NCBI GenBank assembly: GCA_030765055.1
Contig: JAUKNK010000057.1
Coordinates: 900,501-964,500, forward strand
Length of the DNA: 64,000 nt
Source: Mantis religiosa
Lineage: Eukaryota; Arthropoda; Insecta; Mantodea; Mantidae
Reading direction: 5' to 3'
Shown: positions 33,552 to 44,825 of the stretch, piece by piece
Position numbering within the stretch: position 1 is the first letter of the stretch
Layout: the number at the start of each line of letters is the position of its first letter
Translations under genes and position numbers: made by a program
The notes under the pieces: generated by a model
The model's database searches: none
What the model was told of the DNA's origin: nothing
What the model saw: the letters and a program-made list of their open reading frames with translations, nothing else

Positions 33552-33700
33552 TACTTAAGTCCCAGGCTTCATTATTTAACTCTTATTATTTTAGTTAATT
33601 GATCTGCTGGTTTCTGTCCAGTAGCTCTAACCCATTGAGCTACCATTAAATTAAATTCTCCATTTGATTCGTATATTTCCCCAGTGAAGGCAAGTTGGCC
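33552..33700 (-). repeat. SINE family 2, part right of the mariner, plus a second fragment
   Basis: tacttaagtcccaggcttca continues the copy broken at 32072. From about 33600 a second fragment with a head (ctgctggtttctgtccagta) and aaattctccatttgattcg follows directly. Confidence 0.75.
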
Positions 33701-33884
33701 ACGGTGAATAAATGAATTCTGTATTTCCTTTAAGTGGAATATAGCGCTTTCCAAACTGTGCAACCGCGAGGCCCATATCTAACAGGTGGAGGATCAGAGG
33801 TTTCATGATTAGAGGGACTGTGGGATGAGTGAACAGCCCAACGTCGGAAGTGAAAGTACGACAGAAGTGAGGTATTAGCAAAGA

Positions 33885-34055
33885 TGATGGAACAATCGGT
33901 GGAATGCTGGCAGGGGAAACCGAAAGACCCGGAGAAAATCCAACCCCAACGCCATGTTGTCCACCACCAATCTCACTTTGCAGTCGCCTGGAATCGAATC
34001 TGGGCAGCCTTGGCGAGAGCCAAGCGGTCTAACCACTAAGCCATGTCGCACAAAA
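33885..34055 (-). repeat. tRNA-related SINE, family 3
   Basis: Minus strand: gcgacatggcttagtggtta (A box), gattcgattccaggcgactg (B box) and a body with ttttctccgggtc. Partner copy at 55468-55670 in the plus orientation. Confidence 0.75.
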
Positions 34056-35089
34056 TATTAATTCCCGAAATCTATGCATATCTGTGGATGCAAAAACATT
34101 TGAATACTTGTAGATACTTTTAGTGTAATGCTTATAATCTTTTGCAGGCTCTGATGGAAGTCCTATCTTAAAATAAGTTCTCCAGAAAGTTTCAAGGTTA
34201 AGAACGAATAATGCAAATAATAATCTAAGGGGTAAATTAAAATTAAGAAAAAGAGAATAACTTTAATGTACTCGCACATTGCAATTACCATTTGTTAGAA
34301 ATAGTGTCTTTTCATGCCACAGAGGAAACTTTGCCAAGGAACACTTCAGTTATTCACATGTGAAACATCACAGTCAGAACAAAACGTATTTGAGGACATG
34401 AAATATTCAAAGAAAATCAGTATTTTGTGGATTATCTAAGGGACATAGCAGGATTTATTGAATTAACAAATGACAGCACCAACAATATTTAATTTCTTTA
34501 GCCAAGATACCAACATAACATCAAAATACTGGAGTGCAAGACAGCAAGAAAACAAAAATGATTCATAGACAAAATGTCAAGACTATAAAATATAAGTTAA
34601 TTTACACATTTCTGAGACACAAAAAGAAATCGTCCCAGAAATAATATACATATTATAACAATGTTGGCATTCACTGTTTCGTAGGATAGCCTATGGCTTT
34701 AATTATACCCTCTAATCTTCTTCAGATGCAAAGAATAGTGATGTGCATTCCATAGCCTCTCCTATCCAAATCCCAACCTCAACCTGCCCGTGGTGCAACC
34801 TGCTTTTACCAATGAGGCTCTGGGGACCGAGCATTAGCGGTATAACTACATCAGAAATAGAGGAAATGCTATTTCATCTCTTACGATGGCCTGTCACGGC
34901 GTACAAATGTTCCAAAATTGGTGCATGTGGGAAAAGCCGATGGACGTTAAAACTCCTCCCGGCCAGGTCCGATGGACCCATTAACCAAAGACAGGTGTGG
35001 CCCTCCAGACATACTGGGGGTTAAAGTGAGTGGATGATGTAGCCATCATTACAAGCAAAATATTGGTGTCTACTTAGAAAACGGTTACA
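34056..35089. other. unassigned stretch
   Basis: Between SINE 3 and the second DUF7869-like fragment. The region may hold decayed middle parts of that gene, but I cannot support it. A 93-codon frame at 34743 has no resemblance I know. Confidence 0.4.
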
Positions 35090-35708
35090 TTTATGCTACT
35101 ATGAAATATTGGAGAGCAAGAGAGCTAATGGCTTCCATGCCAAAGCCTAGCGTTTCAAAAAACCAGCACAGAGGCAGAGGTGGAGAAGAAAAATGAACTA
35201 AGAGCCATGTATAGATTGCACAAGCTGCGCTCAAAAAGGTTTTATCAGCTATTGAAAGAGGAAAACACTGAGGCTATCACTATTTGTTTTGATATACAGC
35301 AGAATCAACCACTGTCTAAACTTTCTGTTAGGCTAGGTATTCTATGCAAGGCAGGTGTGGCTGTATAATCTATGCATAATGATTACATCTAAAACCCAGA
35401 ACAAAGACCTTTTCTGGTATACATGGCTGGAAACTGAATCTGCTAAAGGCTATAACCAGGTTGCCTCAGCTTTGCACCACTTTTTATTGAAACTGGGAGA
35501 AAGGATGTCCAATAATGCTCCTTCTACCATTCATTTATTTTCAGACTCTTTGTCTAGTCTTAACAGGAATAGTGTGATGAAGTTCATGCTTAATGCTTTC
35601 TTGGAGAAGAGTAAAAAATCTTCCCGCATTTCACATACCTACCCAAAACGTGGGCACAGTTTTATGTCTCCTGATCGGATGAGCAAAGAAATGAAAAAGG
35701 ATGTTTAA
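35090..35708 (+). pseudogene. DUF7869-like transposon protein, C-terminal part
   Basis: AMYRLHKLRSKRFYQLLKEE and ITICFDIQQNQPLSKLS lead, across a one-base shift near 35355, into WLYNLCIMITSKTQNKDLFW and YTWLETESAKGYNQVASAL. IHLFSDSLSSLNRN (usually xxSDSCxGQNRN) and ISHTYPKRGHSFMSPDR (usually HxFPxxGHSxxPxDR) follow. This motif order is that of DUF7869 proteins, thought to be transposase-derived with an RNase H-like fold. The conserved Cys and Gln of the SDSCxGQ motif are lost. Confidence 0.65.
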
Positions 35709-36044
35709 AATCTAGCTTAATCTTTTGAAATTCCAGAAAGAGCAAAATAATTTTATGAAGATTTACTAGAAGATACCAATAGAGGTTACAGCTTACTTAT
35801 TCATGTTATTTGAAATTTGTTTGTGCTCAATGTGATTGTTAAATAAACCAAAATATTATATTGTTATAGTGAATGTAGCAGTACTTGGTTTGTAAGTTTA
35901 TGCCTAATCAAATAATCCTTATAAACATTAACACGTTGGTTGTATAATACCTTATGTATTATGAAAACATAAAATTAAAAAAATACATAAATAAAAAGTA
36001 AAAAAAAAGGAACAATAAATGACAAAAATGACTACATTTCAAGA
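35709..36044. other. AT-rich spacer
   Basis: No feature seen except the SINE target site tacatttcaaga at its right end (36033-36044). Confidence 0.45.
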
Positions 36045-36551
36045 AACGTTGAGTCAGACTGAAAAATTCAATGCCATAGCCGGGATTTGAACCACGGATC
36101 TTCTGGTTTCTGTCCAGCCGCACTAACATTGTGCTACTATGGCCAACGTGCCGATATGACATTAAATTCTCCAATTGACACGTATTTTCCCGGTAAACCA
36201 CTTAGGAGTTCTCATAAACACATGAGACAACTACCTTAATGGCGACTTACGACGTGTAAGTACTTTAAGGCCCGGGCTTTATAGTTAACCACTATTAGGT
36301 TAATTAATGGAAATTAATTATTCTTTCACACTGGCCGTGTGTAGGCTAAATTGTGCAAACGTTGAGTCAGACTGAAAAATTTAAGGTCATATTGGCACGT
36401 TGGCCATAGTAGCACAATGGTAGTGCGGCTGGACGGAAACCAGAAGATCCGTGGTTCGAATCCCGGCTATGGCATTGAATTTTTCAGTCTGACTCTACGT
36501 TTCCACAATTTAGCCTACACACGGCCAGTGTGAAAGAATAATTAATTTCCA
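36045..36551. repeat. inverted-dimer SINE, family 2, full length
   Basis: A minus unit (36045 to about 36365) and a plus unit (about 36365-36551) lie in opposite directions. The entire 507 bases are bracketed by a perfect 12-bp target duplication tacatttcaaga (36033-36044 and 36552-36563), so the dimer inserted as a unit. The outer arms gagtcagactgaaaaattca and the tRNA heads pair with each other. Confidence 0.88.
36403..36473 (+). other. tRNA-like head of the SINE
   Basis: 71 nt that fold partly as a tRNA: a 7-bp acceptor stem GCCATAG/CTATGGC, a D arm GCAC-AATGGTA-GTGC, an anticodon-like stem CTGG-ACGGAAA-CCAG, and a T loop TTCGAAT with a weak stem. No CCA and no U33, so it is a SINE promoter rather than a working tRNA gene. 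Confidence 0.6.
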
Positions 36552-36563
36552 TACATTTCAAGA

Positions 36564-38405
36564 GTTAATTTCTCGCTCATGCAGAAAAGTTAATCGGCAT
36601 CTATTGGTTTTTGAAAAAACTCTGCATTTCCAAACCTCAAATTTGCACAAGTTAAATTATGGTATTTGTTTCTCTTCACATTCAATGAGACAGTTTCAGG
36701 AAGAATTGAATGATTAATATAGTTGTTGTGCTAACCAATTAGCATTGCCAATAAATAACAAACAAAAAAAACCTTTTTCTCAGAAACACATTCTATGTAT
36801 TTATCGAGTTTTGAAAAAAACATTCCTTAATTACCCTACAAAAAGAAGTTGCGAGTTTCATACCTGGTAACTGATAGTTATTCATCTCTACTTGTTTAAG
36901 GCAATGTTCAGCACAACATAAAATATTACTATTCTTTAATTTATTACTCAACAAAGCTTCAAGTTCTTCTATTTTAGTTCTAAGAGACTGTAAATTTTAA
37001 AACATTAAAGTTACATTACAATTAGATGTGGTATTATGGAATTCCCTATCTCCACAGAAATTACCAACAACTTTTTGAATTGTTAACTCAGTTGCTCTAC
37101 AGCTACTAATTGTGACATCTGAGGAAAGTAATTTAAACATGAATGTGTATTTAATTGAATGTGATACGACTTGAAGTGCTACAGTTTGAATTATTAACAA
37201 TAACTTTAATTACTGTTACAATTAATGCTTTCTTCCCTCACTTATTAAAATGCATTCTATGGTTATTGTACATTTCACGTTTTAACTACTTTTACATTTA
37301 CATACTTTTTACATATTAAGGATATGTTTGTCTTCACTCAGATTCTTTCACGATTTTCATAAGAATTTGGAAGCTGATCGTGTCTTTACGGAAGTTTTAT
37401 CACAACCACATTTGTATTTTGAAGAGAAATTATAGCTTTTCTAGTTCTGGGATTACGATTTCAGATTCACTATTTGCGAGGTCATTGCTCTCACACAATT
37501 ACGCTGGTCTTCGTAAAATTTTCGTGCCAAATGTTGAAAAGATGAGCTGAAGGCAAGCAATATTTTATTAAAATTATACTTAAAGTGCTAATATACAACA
37601 TCTCTGACAACACAATAGTTCTGTCTCCATTATTTTTGGCTATTGAGATTTCGCAAGTATTTTGTTTTTTTGTTTTTATACTTGTATTGTTTGTATTGTT
37701 CTAAATATTTGTATTGACTTATCCAATGTCATTGTATTGACTTAACGGATGAATAAAACTACTAACAACTACTAACCAATGTTTAATCTTATGTGATCTT
37801 ACGTTATAATTCAAGTTACCTTAATAACTCCTGGTTAAACTCAAAGTCAGGTATACAGGAATTCGAAATAATAGCAAAATCTTTAAATTCCTTAAGTCCA
37901 ATATGTAAATTATTCATCAATCGCCGAACAAATGGCAAATAATAACTTTAATGTACATAGGTATCAAGTATTCTTATATTTATTTGTGTCTAGAAAGAAG
38001 CGAACACCTAGCGGCGGTAGAGTCAATTAGAGCAGACTTTCTCTTGAATTGTGCAGATCCACGAGTTGTTTTTGTGTATGTACAAAGTATTAAGGTGAGT
38101 TGAATTAAAAATAGTGTTAAACATTACTCAGTAAATCAATATAATACAAATGCAGCACTACAGGAAATAAGGAAGAGCCACAGGTATGATACATCAGTTC
38201 TTTTAACCTAATTTGATATAAAATTAACTTTCTATTTGTTGCTCTGTAGAATCACAAAGTGATACAAAATCTCGTATGGTTTATAAGTACATATGTTATA
38301 TAGCGAATGTCTTAAGAGGTACAAGTAGGTCTGTTAGGTTATTCTCGCGTGTACTCGCATTCAAAGAGTAGTGAAGGACGGCGGTTCACTCCCAGTAATA
38401 TTTGT
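36564..38405. other. intergenic, nothing recognised
   Basis: 1.8 kb of AT-rich sequence with no coding pattern or known repeat. Confidence 0.5.
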
Positions 38406-38490
38406 CTGGTTTATATGGGAGAGAGTTGAGGCAACTTCATCCATGGTTATATGAAAGTGGTTAGGGTTCTGTTAGTAACAGTAAGGCTGT
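38406..38490. repeat. inverted repeat partner of 52385-52465
   Basis: agagagttgaggcaacttca ... ttagggttctgttagtaac matches the reverse complement of 52385-52465 with about one difference in five. Nature unknown, possibly an old repeat or duplicated host DNA. Confidence 0.6.
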
Positions 38491-39244
38491 GACGTAGGTA
38501 GCTCATGTTAAATGTGATACTCGTAAATTCTCAATATATTGCTAATTGTAATTGTTTTACTCTAAATATATAGAGCGAAAACTCGGTTAAACTGCAGAAA
38601 GACAGCGTAGACTTTTGGTATGGGATACGGAAACTAACTGTTGCCAACTGTGGAGTGTTGAAAATACGAAAATCTCGAAATGTTGCCAGCACAGTTTCTT
38701 GTTATAAATTAGCAATACTGTAATGTGTAAGGATACTGGCAGTGTATAATAATAGAGAAGATAAAACATAAAAGAGTAGTTTAAATAATGAATTATAAGT
38801 GAATTTAACATTAATTTATTGTAAATGTTAAAATATGCTTGAGGCATGGAGAAATGATGTCACAAGTACAAATAAAAGTGAATGTACATTTCTATACAAT
38901 ATTATTTTTAGTTATTACTAACTTCATCAAAGGAGTTCTTAGTTTTACATATAAACATTTCAGAAGACAATGCAAAGTCGAAATGCAGTGTTTGTCATTG
39001 TATAGTGCTTGCTTAAATATAAAAATTATATATTATATAGGAAGAATTTATTTTGTGAAGCTATTTAATTGAATTCCAGTGTATTTCTGTATAAAACCTA
39101 GTTGTGCTCAGCACTCAAATTTTAAGCAAGGTTTCAGTGGACTTTTATCTCTAAAGCACATTTAAAAAGACGTTTCGTCAACCTTGGACAAGGTATATAC
39201 AAGTATTAGGAGAAACAGAAGAAAAACAGAAACAGTTTCCTTAG
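38491..39244. other. intergenic, nothing recognised
   Basis: AT-rich; overlapping open frames near 38587 and 38839 are low-complexity. Confidence 0.45.
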
Positions 39245-39345
39245 GTATTACATGGTTAGTTTGCTTGCATAGTGTTCGGATGTTCAGCAAAAGCATGCTT
39301 TCTCAGTTGGCAACTCTGCAGCCATGATGTCATGCCCGCCATATA
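39245..39345. repeat. direct repeat partner of 52925-53022
   Basis: agtttgcttgcatagtgttc, then agcatgcttt, gttggcaactctgcagccat and cacgcccgccatat-like sequence are shared with 52925-53022. The cccgccatat block resembles a YY1/Pho site, so it may be a duplicated promoter or CpG-rich first exon. Confidence 0.5.
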
Positions 39346-39714
39346 TTTACGTCATCTGCCTGGGCTTTAACCAGAAGTTCTTGCTCTTCTATTTTTCAGT
39401 CACATAAGAGCCGTAGATGCAAACAATGATTTGCGCAATATGTCCTCAAAATAGGTACGTAAGTGAAGCAGATGTGTAATAAATACAGCTCATCTATAAA
39501 TTAATAAGCCATTTTATGTTCACATGCTAGATCATGGGAGGGTTTAATATTATCCAGCATTTTATTTTGTACCTATGTTGTATTTACAGTTATTGTACAA
39601 GTATTTGTAGTTTAATTACTGAGACTTAATGCATAAACAAGTTCCAGTTATTCATTCACATCTTCATTCAGGGTCATCCAAATCACTCAAACATTGCATG
39701 TGTGTGTATTCGGT

Positions 39715-39860
39715 TTCTTTGTTCGTTCCTCAGGTCCTACCCTGACCAAACATTCAACACATCATACATTTATGGTACATTCATTATAATAATACATCAT
39801 CATTTCAAGCATTAACCTTACAACATGCATTACTGTAGTTCAATATAAAGTAAATTCCAA
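39715..39860 (-). repeat. non-LTR 3' end, family N3 copy 2 (UTR only)
   Basis: Shares catacatttatggtacat, ataatacatc and acatgcattactgtag with 54275-54560 and 60880-61070. No coding part left. Confidence 0.65.
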
Positions 39861-40009
39861 ATTAACTTTGCTTTCAGTGGGACAGTATTTGAAATTTACT
39901 GCTGAATGTGGCATTAATGAATGTCTGTTATGTCACGCTATCATTATTTCTTTTGGCATACTCCTTATCTCTAGGCTTTTTGTGTACACAAGCAGCGCTA
40001 TCATGATCG

Positions 40010-40172
40010 GGTTCATGAAAATATTGCCATCCTCTTCCATTTCCATTTTGTGGATGGTGTGCTTCCCTTTTTGGACATCAAGATAAAAAAAATAAACAAA
40101 AAACTCACTTTTGGTATTTACAGGAAACCGACACACACAGATAATTATATTAAGAACAACAGTTTTTTCAAT
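40010..40172 (+). pseudogene. Penelope-like element P5, short fragment
   Basis: DGVLPFLDIKIKKINKKLTF and GIYRKPTHTDNYIKNNSF match the P3 protein almost residue for residue. Upstream to about 39960 similarity fades, and downstream it ends abruptly at cagttttttcaa. Confidence 0.8.
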
Positions 40173-40194
40173 TCAAGTCAATTTATTCATGCCT

Positions 40195-40580
40195 TATATG
40201 TCATACAGAGGATACGTCATTTTATATTATAAGAAAACATAAAAGTATACCTAATAATCTACTTTATACATTGCTTAGAAACTAAGATGTACATTGTTTA
40301 TTTTCCATTTTTTGCTTTGTACTCTTCCGCACTGTAAAAAGCTTGTTCTGACAAATACCTTTTAATATTTCATAGTTTAGTATTCTTTATTTTACTGGGC
40401 AATCTATTATACATGTCTTTTCCGATACTTTCTAATGATCTGTTGTTTAGTGTTCCCCTTAGTGTGGTCCTAAAATAGTCAGCTTTATTTCTTACATTAT
40501 ATGAGTGTACATTGCAGTTCTTGTTACATGTATTCCTTTCTATTACATATTTAATGCTTTCGTATATGTATAATTGGGGG
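40195..40580 (-). pseudogene. non-LTR retrotransposon RT C-terminus
   Basis: Minus strand: IYESIKYVIERNTCNKN, NVHSYNVRNKADYFRTTL, SIGKDMYNRLPSKIKNTK and YLSEQAFYSAEEYKAKNGK, the classical end of CR1/Jockey-like ORF2. One stop inside (after NTKL). It directly follows the Penelope fragment. Confidence 0.75.
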
Positions 40581-41351
40581 GGGACCCTAATTTTTTTATA
40601 TTGTAATTAATTTGTGTCTATAAACATGGCACTACTAGTATTTGTAAAAAAGTGATCATTATCCAAAAACATTTAAATTCAATGGATCACTTCAGATTAA
40701 GGAATTCAATACTGATTCCATATCCACCACAAGAGACGAATGACCAGCAACCAAATATGATTCAAAAGAAAATGATGGTGCTAATGAATAAACAATCAGA
40801 AATAATTGTCATCAAAAGGAAAATCACAAATTGTGTGCTTAATTAAAATTTTTATTTGATAATTAATTCCTGTAGGGCGGCATCCTAAGTAACAATAACT
40901 AATTTTGCTCATTCTGAATTAAGACCTTTGAAGACCGTGGATTAAATACAAATAAGAATGACATCATTTGCATGAAAATGTATTAAAATATATAACAAAC
41001 GTTGTATCAAGTTCATTAAAACAAGTAAAACTTTTCATGCAATAACTTAGAATCACTTTCACTGTTTTTACAAATGCTCGTCTCACATAAACTGCTTCTC
41101 TAATTCTCAGTTTTATTCTGCTCGGCAAATTGTAAACAACTATGATACTCCATGGTCAACTAATTACTAGCAAATACTTAAGCATGGCTTTTGATACCCC
41201 ATTACAGTTCTGTTATGATCGCTGCGCTGTTTGGAAGTTGAAGAAATGCCCATAAGTCTGGGAAGGGTGATGCCGGCAAGAAAGTTGAGGACCAGCTTTT
41301 GGTGGCGGAACTTCTTCCAGAGGGCACACATTACAAGTATCACTTCCTCAG
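40581..41351. other. intergenic, nothing recognised
   Basis: Begins with a G-run (ttgggggggg near 40575). No coding pattern seen. Confidence 0.45.
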
Positions 41352-41560
41352 CCTTCCTCGTAGATGGTTGCATGTCTGCCTCACTTTCAAGTTCTAATCT
41401 CAGTCAGGGTGAGTTACCTGGATAAGGTTTTTCTGGACTTTTCCCTTATCTTGAAAGACGAATGTTGGGTAACTCTAAGCTCCATGGACCCCGGACTTGT
41501 TGGAGCATCATTTCACCCATTTCATTCAGCGTCCGATATGACTAAATGTTGGAGGTTGTA
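41352..41560 (+). repeat. SINE family 1 copy
   Basis: Plus orientation: head cgtagatggttgcatgtctg, body gataaggtttttctgg, accccggacttgttggagc and ggaggttgta at the end. Close to full length. Confidence 0.85.
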
Positions 41561-41843
41561 AACTGCATAAAAAAATAATTCCTCAGACACCCTCGCGAGG
41601 AACAACCACAAGCTTACAAACGCTTTCTAGTCCACAGACAAGATGGCATCTGATGTCGTTGGCAGTTTGTAGCAGAGATCCAGATTTCTAGAGGGCAAGG
41701 CCACAATAGCGTCGGGTCAGAAAGAAGGTGTACTACACCTGAGACCACTGTATACTGTCGTACACTCTACACTTAAAGGCAAACAGCGTTACTCAGGAAT
41801 ATAGTGACATGCCATTTACTCCTTCCCCCCTGCTTCTTCCCGT

Positions 41844-42160
41844 GTTCTAGGTAGCCTCTTCCCCGACACATTTTCGCTGACACTTACTCCTTTCTCCTGG
41901 CTTGTTCACTTGGTCGTGAACAGTTCTTCACGTGTTCTAGGTAGCCCCTTCCCCAACAAGTATTCACCAACACTTACTCGTTTTCCCCTGGCTTGTTCAC
42001 TTGGTTGTTGACAGTTCTTTACGAGTTCTATGTAGCGTCTTCCCCAACACGTTCTCACCGACACTTACTCCTTTTCTCCAGGCTTGTTCACTTGGTCGTT
42101 GACAGTTCTTCACCTGTTCCAGGTAGCCACTACCCCAACATGTACTCGCCGGCACTTACA
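41844..42160. repeat. tandem repeat, ~90-bp unit, 3.5 copies
   Basis: Units start gttctag/gttctat/gttccag at 41844, 41934, 42025 and 42116 (spacing 90, 91, 91) and share ggcttgttcacttggtcgt and gacacttactcctttt. It lies next to the coiled-coil remnant on the minus strand and may be part of the 3' or LTR region of that element. Confidence 0.85.
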
Positions 42161-42665
42161 GCCTTCCTCCCGAATTCTCCGAATATTCAAGGTGGGAGTA
42201 GTTGACTTCAGCCATAGGTTGCTCTCTCCTCAAGGATTTCCATAACTTTGCCTTTCGGTATGCTAAGACGTACTCCAAAGTTCTACGGCACGACAGGCTC
42301 TTAGCAGAGATATTCATCTTTTGTACAAGTACTTCTATGTTCTTCATGGCAGCCATGTTTTGTCAATTTTAATCCATGCCTTCGCCCAGTTGCATTTAGT
42401 TTCTCTCATCATCTCCATTCCCTCTACGCAGAATTTCATTTAATTTTTCCATTTCTGTCTTTATTTCTTTTGTGTTAGATTCCTTCCTGTCCTCATTTGT
42501 TTTCTTTTCCCTCTTATATTTTGTCTTCATTTCATCTTTCATTTTTCACGCACTGAATTTGATTTTCGATCCGAATTTGTCCATTCCAGATTTCACTGTA
42601 CAGATTTTGCTTCTCATTCTGTCCATGCTGGATTTCAATTCGTCCATTTCAGCTGATAAGGTTTA
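42161..42665 (-). pseudogene. coiled-coil Gag-like remnant
   Basis: Minus strand frames give AEMDELKSSMDRMRSK, KMKDEMKTKYKREKKTNE and EIKTEMEKLNEILRR, a Lys/Glu-rich heptad pattern like the Gag start of the gypsy elements here. After a stop-rich gap comes NIEVLVQKMNISAKSLSC. No capsid or knuckle motif is visible, so the assignment is weak. Confidence 0.35.
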
Positions 42666-43386
42666 AAGCCTTTGCTCCATTGTGGCTTCTTACCGCACTT
42701 CCATACACTGGTGCGAATAGAATGACAAGAGTTGGTACTAGTCACTTTAACACTAGTATTGCTAGGCCAGTGCTAATTTACTTTTTTTTTAAAATACACG
42801 AGAAAAACACATTTGTTTCCGTGACACGTATTTTGTGTATCTATTAGAACACAAACTCGCGTCACTCCTCAACGCCCAATAAAACCCAGTGTTTGCAGAC
42901 TGACACGACTTGTCAATTCTGAGACAACTAACTCTTCAAATTTATGCTGCTCAGGTTCACCGACTCATTCGAACTACACAACTGAACTGATTCACCAGAT
43001 ACTCACTGGTCAACTCGCCACAGAAGAAAGCTTCTGAAAACAGAAATCTTTAAATCGCGGAATGGAAAAGTAGAATTTGTACATCTGCTGCAATGGAAGG
43101 TTATGGAACACATCAAAAATAAGGCCGCACTTCCGGTCTTGTATCTCAACTATTGGATGTTCTTGTATGTTGATCATCTGCTCCTCTCGCACTAAATAAC
43201 AAAAATGCTAAAATGGTATAACTCACACTTAATTTCTTTGCGGAAAAGGTTCACTGTCGCCGTAAAAATACTAAGTTGGGAATTTTGCTGAATTTATTTT
43301 GAGTTATGCTGTCATCAGCACTATTAGTTAACTTTGAGAATGCCAGGAAGAAAAATAAAAAGATATATATATATATATATATATAT
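42666..43386. other. unassigned, ends in (AT)n
   Basis: No coding pattern. 43362-43386 is an AT dinucleotide run into which solo LTR D inserted, using atat as target. Confidence 0.5.
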
Positions 43387-43878
43387 TGTCACCCGAACAT
43401 CGGAACTCCCGATAGAACCGGCCAGCAGGAGGGCCAGACGAGAAGCATTCGGCCACTCCTCCCCATATATCTTGTAGCAGTAACGAGGGGTGGCTGGAAA
43501 ATCATCACTGTGCCGACTCATTCCCCTCCCCCTGCCATCTTGAACCTTCATGATGATTCACTGAACCACGAGACCTCTAGAAAACAGCGATATTCCTATA
43601 AAAGGGGCTGCAGTGGCAAGTGAGTTCAGTTCTTGGCGAGCAGCGTGTGGAGCGCCAAGTGAATTAATGGACCGGAAGACTGTGAACGTGCATCTGAGGA
43701 GTTGTACGTAACTGTGAGCATGCAGTGTACCTGTGACAGACAAACTGGTGAATTGTAATTATGTGCATTACATAATTCTGTGCAATCGGCAACTGTTCCG
43801 ACTGTAATTCGGTGGAAATAAAGAACATTATTGAGTTATGCAATTGGACTTTTAATTTCACAAACCCACAGAGTCACA
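43387..43878 (+). mobile_element. solo LTR D (gypsy family)
   Basis: 492 bp, TGTCACCCGAAC to GAGTCACA, flanked by atat on both sides (43383-43386 and 43879-43882). It has TATA box cctataaaag near 43592 and AATAAA in ggaaataaag near 43816. From about 43590 on it resembles LTR A (ggaagactgt, gaattgtaatt, ggtggaaataaagaacat); its U3 does not. No internal sequence, so recombination between the two LTRs removed it. Confidence 0.9.
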
Positions 43879-43882
43879 ATAT

Positions 43883-44394
43883 AAACAGAGACTGGAGACG
43901 GAAATGTTTGTAAGGAGCATAATCACTGGCTGCATGTTAAAGACTTAAGTCAAGAAGACCTAGTCTCTGAAAGCTCTGAAATAGGAGAACAATGCTTTAT
44001 TAAATTCTAAGGATTAGCCAGCCATACACATAACAGTTGATGTTCATTGGACTTTTCCGTCTTCTCTTCATTAATTGTCAAGTCATTATACATGTACTTC
44101 TCTAAGTGCGCTCTTTAAGGTCCAGGAGATCTAAACATGTATTTCTGTTGCAAACTCATTAGTGAGTTACAAAGTCACAAAGTGCTTCAAAACCACGTGG
44201 TTTGTAGATGATGAAAAGGATGCTCTTGCACTCACTGAAGCTGAAGAAAATGCGGAGAAAGTGCTGACTTAATGAAAATGTGGAACATCTCAAGTACTCT
44301 GAAGTGCTGCATCAGAAATGATTAACTCCTTCTGTATATCCATAGTTACAAATGTATGCATATATTTATGATGTATGGTAACTGATGAACTATG
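43883..44394. other. unassigned stretch
   Basis: A short acidic frame FVDDEKDALALTEAEENAEK ends at a TAA near 44271. I cannot assign it. Confidence 0.35.
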
Positions 44395-44825
44395 CATAAT
44401 CTGTTTTATTTTGTGACAGAAACATGTTCAGTATGGAAATTTGTTTTGTCCCATGTGATTTTGCTTAGAGCAAGTTCTACAGTATATCTATTTGTATTAA
44501 TTCAAGAGCTCGATGACACATGTACTAGAACATAAATGCTAGAGTAAACATAAGACTTATAATTGAAAAGAGTCAAGTCTTACCTTGAATATTTTATTGG
44601 AGAAAGGACCGCATCCTGTAACAATAATTCAAATGTACAGCTTTCACACAAATATCTATACAGTGTTAAATGTCCTGCTAAGATATTTCAAGATATATAG
44701 AGACAATATTTGATATTTTATCTTGCAATAATGTGTACAAAAACCAAAAAGAGGAGAAAGCATTTGTTTTGTTTAGAGAACACAGAACTGGAAACAGAAA
44801 TATTTCATAAATCAAAATACATGAT
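44395..44825. repeat. segmental duplication 1, copy b
   Basis: Partner of 2535-2985, same orientation. Carries the second 32-nt candidate exon. Confidence 0.85.
44584..44615 (-). other. candidate 32-nt exon, duplicate copy
   Basis: Same length as 2729-2760 with acceptor ttgttacag and donor gtaaga kept. A handful of substitutions, none of them in the splice signals. Confidence 0.45.

Noticed and set aside
36403..36473. Possible functional tRNA gene
   Set aside because: Repeated SINE context, C at position 33 and a weak T stem. The same head occurs in several decayed copies.
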